Below the pieces are notes generated by a model that saw only the letters and a list, made by a program, of their open reading frames with translations, was not told the origin of the DNA and ran no database searches. From NCBI GenBank assembly GCA_026997055.1, contig JALWJU010000039.1, positions 1-8,115 on the forward strand: a stretch of DNA of 8,115 nucleotides. Direction: 5' to 3'. Position 1 is the stretch's first letter. Every line of letters begins with the position of its first letter. Origin of the DNA: Paracoccaceae bacterium. GTDB lineage: Bacteria > Pseudomonadota > Alphaproteobacteria > Rhodobacterales > Rhodobacteraceae. This document shows positions 6,150 to 8,115 of the stretch, one piece after another. The position numbers and the translations under genes were made by a program.

Positions 6150-6407
6150 ATGGCCACGAGAAACGTCGTCCTCACCGAAAGCCAGTCCGCGCTGGTCGAT
6201 CGCCTGGTCGCCTCGGGGCGCTACCAGAACGCCAGCGAGGCCCTGCGCGCGGGGCTGCGGCTTCTGGAAAGTGAGGAAGCGCAGCTCGATGCCCTGCGCG
6301 CGCGGCTCGAGGTCGGCCTGGACCAGGCCCGGCGCGGCGAACTTGCCGAGGGCTCGGGTGAAGACGCCATCCGGCGGGCCTTCCGCACCGCGCGGTCCGC
6401 TCGGTGA
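6150..6407 (+). CDS. parD: ParD-type ribbon-helix-helix antitoxin
   Basis: An 85-residue antitoxin that neutralises the ParE-type toxin encoded just downstream and, by family precedent, represses the operon. Residues about 1-45 (MATRNVVLTESQSALVDRLVASGRYQNASEALRAGLRLLES) are a classic ParD ribbon-helix-helix: a beta-strand, a helix with LVDRLVASGRY, the N-A-S-E-A-L-RAGLRLLE second helix. The remainder (about 45-85), QLDALRARLEVGLDQARRGE and on, is the helical toxin-binding tail. The start at 6150 was chosen over the in-frame ATG at 6096 because AAGGAG (6136-6141) is 8 bases upstream and the promoter and operator lie between the two ATGs. Its stop overlaps the toxin GTG start by 4 bases. It interrupts phage genes. 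Confidence 0.92.
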   Translation: MATRNVVLTESQSALVDRLVASGRYQNASEALRAGLRLLESEEAQLDALRARLEVGLDQARRGELAEGSGEDAIRRAFRTARSAR

Positions 6408-6751
6408 GCGGCAAGCCCTGGCGCCTGACGCGGGCAGCCGAGGCGTCGCTCGTCGATATCGCGCTCTGGACGTTCACGACATTCGGCCCCCGGCAGGCCG
6501 AGGCCTATGAAGCCGACCTGATCGGGCGCTGCGAGGCGATCGCGCGGGGCGAGGCATCATGGCAAAGCTGCAGCAAGGTCATTGATCCGCGCCTGCCCGA
6601 AGATCTGCGCTTCACCGGCTGCGGCGAGCATCTGATCGTGTTCGTGGATGAGCCCGACCGGGTGATCATCATCGATTTCCTGCACGGCCGGCGCGATCTG
6701 CCTGCGCGGCTGACGGATATCGTGAGGCGCGGGACCGAAAGCGGATCCTGA
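6404..6751 (+). CDS. parE: ParE-type toxin of the RelE/ParE superfamily
   Basis: A 115-residue toxin. Most characterised ParE proteins poison DNA gyrase, while related RelE proteins cleave ribosome-bound mRNA; sequence reading favours ParE because there is no RelE-like catalytic set and the C-terminus has the ParE signature VIIIDFLHGRRDLPARL (about 88-104). The N-terminus WRLTRAAEASLVDIALWTFTTFGPRQAEAYEADL (about 6-39) is the family's opening strand plus two-helix hairpin, and LRFTGCGEHLIVFVDEPD (about 69-86) gives the central strands. GTG start overlaps the antitoxin stop (GTGA). The gene is full-length with no sign of decay, so it is probably active and kept by the antitoxin. Confidence 0.9.
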   Translation: MSGKPWRLTRAAEASLVDIALWTFTTFGPRQAEAYEADLIGRCEAIARGEASWQSCSKVIDPRLPEDLRFTGCGEHLIVFVDEPDRVIIIDFLHGRRDLPARLTDIVRRGTESGS

Positions 6752-6763
6752 CATCCTCTATCC

Positions 6764-6790
6764 AGGGCGGGGCAGTCACGGAACCGCCCT
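6764..6790. terminator. Inverted repeat between two convergent toxin genes, possible bidirectional terminator
   Basis: AGGGCGG (6764-6770) and CCGCCCT (6784-6790) form a 7-bp GC-only stem with a 13-base loop in the 38-bp gap between the two toxin stop codons. Position suits a shared terminator, but neither side carries a T-tract and the loop is long, so function is uncertain. Confidence 0.35.
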
Positions 6791-7080
6791 CAATAGCCCG
6801 CCTCCCGTTGATGCCGAACGGCAAGGATGACGGCGTCCTCGCCATCGAAACGGTAGAGCGCGACATAGCCGCTGTCGCCGAAGCTGATCAGCCATTCGCG
6901 GAATTCCGGCTCCATGTTCTCGACCGGGCGGCCGACCTGCGGCTGGTCAGCCAGCAGGTTCAACCCCTCGCGGATCGCACGCACGGCTCGGCGCGCGGCC
7001 AGCGGGTTCCTGTCTTTCAGGAAGTCGTGCAGCCGTGCGACGTCGGCAAGCGCAGCCGGCGTCCAGATCACTCGTGGCAT
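6790..7080 (-). CDS. RelE/ParE superfamily toxin of the second, reverse-strand module
   Basis: A 96-residue toxin. It has the family layout: strand MPRVIWTPAALADVARLHDFLKDRN (1-25), a two-helix hairpin PLAARRAVRAIREGLNLLADQPQVGRPVENM (about 26-56), then FREWLISFGDSGYVALYRFDGEDAVILAVRHQREAGY (about 60-96). The R(E/D)W/L...Y...Y.....AV.I..VRH.RE.GY ending is common to ParE-like toxins; the target (gyrase or ribosome) cannot be told from sequence. Its start lies 13 bases inside the upstream antitoxin gene, so the pair is translationally coupled in antitoxin-toxin order. It differs in sequence from the forward ParE, so the two modules are not duplicates. It converges on the forward toxin gene with 38 bp between stops. 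Confidence 0.9.
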   Translation of the reverse strand: MPRVIWTPAALADVARLHDFLKDRNPLAARRAVRAIREGLNLLADQPQVGRPVENMEPEFREWLISFGDSGYVALYRFDGEDAVILAVRHQREAGY

Positions 7081-7352
7081 TCAGGGGCCTTTGCCTCTTC
7101 GCCCTCTTCCAGCCGGGCCAGCCAGGCATCGGCCTCGTCATGGGAAACGTGAAGACCGGTTTCCTGGTATTCGGCCCAGGCGTTCAGGGCATCTTGGCGC
7201 AGGGCCTCGCGCTTTTCCTCTTGCTCGACAAACTGTTCGATTGCCTTGCGCATCAGCCAGTGGGTGGAGCGGTCGCGCGCCTCGGCCAGGTGCTGCAGGC
7301 GGTCGCGCATGTCCTGGTCGAGCTTGACGGCGATTGGTCTGATGGCGCCCAT
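7068..7352 (-). CDS. CopG/ribbon-helix-helix antitoxin of the second module
   Basis: A 94-residue antitoxin. Residues about 4-45 (IRPIAVKLDQDMRDRLQHLAEARDRSTHWLMRKAIEQFVEQ) are a ribbon-helix-helix DNA-binding domain: one strand with IAVKLD, then two helices joined at ARDRSTHW. The remainder is a long acidic helical tail with ALNAWAEYQETGLHVSHDEADAWLARLE, a common toxin-binding arrangement for this CopG-like group. The start at 7352 is chosen because GGAG (minus strand, 7365-7362) lies 9 bases upstream and the RHH begins at once; an in-frame start at 7493 would add an unconserved leader running through the operator. The end overlaps the toxin start by 13 bases. By family precedent it should bind the palindrome at 7377-7389. 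Confidence 0.9.
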   Translation of the reverse strand: MGAIRPIAVKLDQDMRDRLQHLAEARDRSTHWLMRKAIEQFVEQEEKREALRQDALNAWAEYQETGLHVSHDEADAWLARLEEGEEAKAPECHE

Positions 7353-7365
7353 GTGAAGAATCTCC

Positions 7366-7389
7366 GGTAGTATCCATAGGTAATACCTA
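7366..7389. promoter_or_regulatory. Operator region of the second toxin-antitoxin module
   Basis: TAGGTA (7377-7382) and TACCTA (7384-7389) form a perfect 6-bp inverted repeat around one base. A second imperfect site, GGTAGTATCC at 7366-7375, resembles the GGTAATACC core 13 bases away. The pair lies about 14-37 bases upstream of the antitoxin start, and on the minus strand TATTAC or GATACT within it could be a -10 element, though no convincing -35 is visible. Autorepression by the RHH antitoxin is inferred. Confidence 0.5.
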
Positions 7390-7428
7390 GCACGATCATC
7401 TGCCGAATGAAAGGCCGATGCGGAAACC

Positions 7429-7857
7429 ATGCCCACCCCCCGCGAAACCATCCTGCAGGCTCTGCTTGCGGCCTTGCAAACCCTGCCCGCCACCGTCCTG
7501 CGCGGCGACGTGCTGCCCGAGCGCGTGCCGGCCGGGGGCCTGCTGATCCTGCGCGATGGCGAGCCGGGAGAGCCGGAGGTGACGCTGTCGCCGCTGCGCT
7601 ACCACTATGAGCACCGGGCGGAACTCGAGGTGGTCGTGCAAGGCAAGGCGTCAGCCGATCGGGATGCGGCGTTTGATGTGCTGACCTCAGCCATCGGCAC
7701 GGCGCTTGCCGCCGACCGAACGCTGGGTGGCCTCTGTGACTGGGTGGAGGCCGAAGCGCCGCGCCCCGTGGATCTACCCGTAGAGGGCGGACAGGCGCTG
7801 AAGGCGGCGGTCGTGCCGGTAGTGCTTCATTACTCGACTGCAGATCCGCTTTTCTGA
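7429..7857 (+). CDS. gpU-like phage tail terminator protein
   Basis: A 142-residue protein, close to lambda gpU (131 aa), which forms a ring capping the tail tube and contacting the head connector. Features are an N-terminal helix (PRETILQALLAALQTLP, 3-19), a V...DVLPERVPAGGLLILRDGEPGEPEVTLSPLRYHYEHRAELEVVVQGKA stretch (about 22-74) with the alternating strands of tail-terminator folds, a second helix ADRDAAFDVLTSAIGTALAADRTLGG (about 76-101) and a final strand KAAVVPVVLHYSTADPLF. Proteins like this are often labelled 'acyl-CoA transferase' in Rhodobacteraceae prophages, but it is far too short and lies directly before the tail tube gene, so tail termination is more plausible. CGGAAA upstream is a weak ribosome-binding site. 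Antisense TA genes separate it from its usual upstream partner. Confidence 0.75.
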   Translation: MPTPRETILQALLAALQTLPATVLRGDVLPERVPAGGLLILRDGEPGEPEVTLSPLRYHYEHRAELEVVVQGKASADRDAAFDVLTSAIGTALAADRTLGGLCDWVEAEAPRPVDLPVEGGQALKAAVVPVVLHYSTADPLF

Positions 7858-7884
7858 TCCAAGACAAACCGAAAGGACAAACCC

Positions 7885-8028
7885 ATGTCCCGTGCCCAAG
7901 GCGCGCGGTCGCAGCTGGCGGCCGCGTTCGAGACGACTTACGGCACCGCACCCACCAGCGGCTTCATGCAGATGCCCTTCGCCAGCGCTGTGAACCGGCA
8001 TGCAAAATTGACCCCTGTATTGGGGTAA
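7885..8028 (+). pseudogene. Phage major tail tube protein, 5' fragment truncated by an IS
   Basis: The gene opens with AAAGGA (7872-7877) 7 bases before ATG, 27 bases after the tail terminator stop. The first 34 or 35 residues, MSRAQGARSQLAAAF then ETTYGTAPTSGFMQMPFAS, match the usual N-terminus of alphaproteobacterial prophage tail tube proteins (gpV analogues, normally several hundred residues). The frame then runs into IS sequence from about 7989, adding a dozen or so unrelated residues (VNRHAKLTPVLG) before TAA at 8026-8028. The resulting 47-residue product lacks nearly the whole tube fold. The rest may lie beyond the IS, outside the window. Confidence 0.82.
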
Positions 8029-8049
8029 TCGGCGTCCAAAAGTGACCCC
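7996..8049 (+). repeat. Tandem terminal repeats of the IS21-like element
   Basis: Two 20-base units (7996-8015 and 8030-8049) share 17 positions with a 34-base period and both contain CAAAA-T/G-TGACCCC. The spacer includes GGGGT (8022-8026), complementary to ACCCC at 8011-8015. In IS21 elements such repeats bind the IstA transposase. Confidence 0.7.
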
Positions 8050-8102
8050 CCTGATATTTTGGATCAGAAGCCTTCTCAAAGGATTGAGGAGGCGAGTTGG
8101 GG

Positions 8103-8115
8103 ATGTTGGTCGTGG
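8103..8115 (+). CDS. istA: IstA transposase of an IS21-family element (first codons only)
   Basis: ATG at 8103 begins MLVV and runs off the window end. The GAGGAGG at 8086-8092, 10 bases upstream, is a strong ribosome-binding site, and the position just inside the left terminal repeats is where istA lies in this family. IstA is the DDE transposase that works with the IstB ATPase. Only four full residues are visible, so the call depends on the terminal repeats and position. Confidence 0.6.

Larger units (their letters stand above)
7989..8115 (+). mobile_element. Left end of an IS21-family insertion sequence
   Basis: A 20-base motif starting CGGCATGCAAAATTGACCCC (7996-8015) recurs with 3 mismatches 34 bases later (8030-8049), the multiple terminal repeats typical of IS21-family ends. 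About 50 bases on, an ATG preceded by GAGGAGG opens with MLVV, the start of many IstA transposases of this family. The exact boundary is uncertain: IS21 ends normally begin with TG, so 7989 (TGTGAACCGG) is chosen because the repeat unit already includes the CGGC at 7996; 8001 is the alternative. The element continues out of the window and splits the tail tube gene. Confidence 0.8.

Noticed and set aside
7353..7493. Extended start of the second antitoxin at 7493
   Set aside because: The extension crosses the operator and the start of the tail terminator gene and has no RHH-like content; the ATG at 7352 has a well-placed GGAG.
7429..7857. Label 'acyl-CoA transferase' for the 142-residue protein
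   Set aside because: The protein is far shorter than any CoA transferase and shows no such motif; its place just before the tail tube gene and its length fit a tail terminator.
1..8115. tRNA or other RNA genes, CRISPR arrays, integrase or attachment sites
   Set aside because: No cloverleaf-like segment, no regularly spaced repeats and no recombinase gene were seen; the only repeats are the LysE-flanking pair, the small operators and stems, and the IS ends.

Overview
The window is the head and head-tail morphogenesis block of a lambda-like siphophage prophage. The very high GC, the protein families (notably a DUF6441-type protein) and the IS21-like element point to an alphaproteobacterial host, most likely Rhodobacteraceae (Rhodobacter/Paracoccus type). 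That host assignment is an inference from protein style, not a search.

Layout, left to right. Bases 1-28 look like the last codons of an upstream gene, by position the large terminase. A reverse-strand LysE/RhtB-family amino-acid exporter follows (41-634). The terminase-end sequence then reappears (658-741, repeat at 714-744) directly before the forward phage operon. This operon runs head-tail connector gpW-like (745-960), lambda-type portal (962-2425), S49/gpC-like head protease with a nested in-frame scaffold start (2422-3705; internal ATG 3268), gpD-like decoration protein (3721-4101), gpE-like major capsid protein (4134-5153), gpFII-like head-tail joining protein (5153-5464), and a DUF6441-type protein in the gpZ position (5461-6090). 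Starts and stops overlap or nearly touch at most junctions, and the order W-B-C/Nu3-D-E-FII-Z-U-V is that of lambda, with no FI equivalent.

Between the Z-like and U-like genes the operon is broken by two complete type II toxin-antitoxin modules that converge on each other: a forward ParD/ParE pair (6150-6751) with its own promoter and palindromic operator, and a reverse RHH (CopG-like)/RelE-ParE pair (7352-6790) with another small palindrome upstream. The phage operon then resumes with a gpU-like tail terminator (7429-7857) and the first 34-35 codons of a major tail tube protein (from 7885). That gene is cut by the left end of an IS21-family element (about 7989), whose istA begins at 8103 and runs off the window.

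The conserved virion-assembly operon therefore carries three cargo or selfish insertions plus an IS: an exporter, two addiction modules and a transposon that truncates the tail tube gene. The prophage is probably defective or domesticated while still carrying genes useful to the host or self-maintaining. No stretch over 300 bases lacks a gene.
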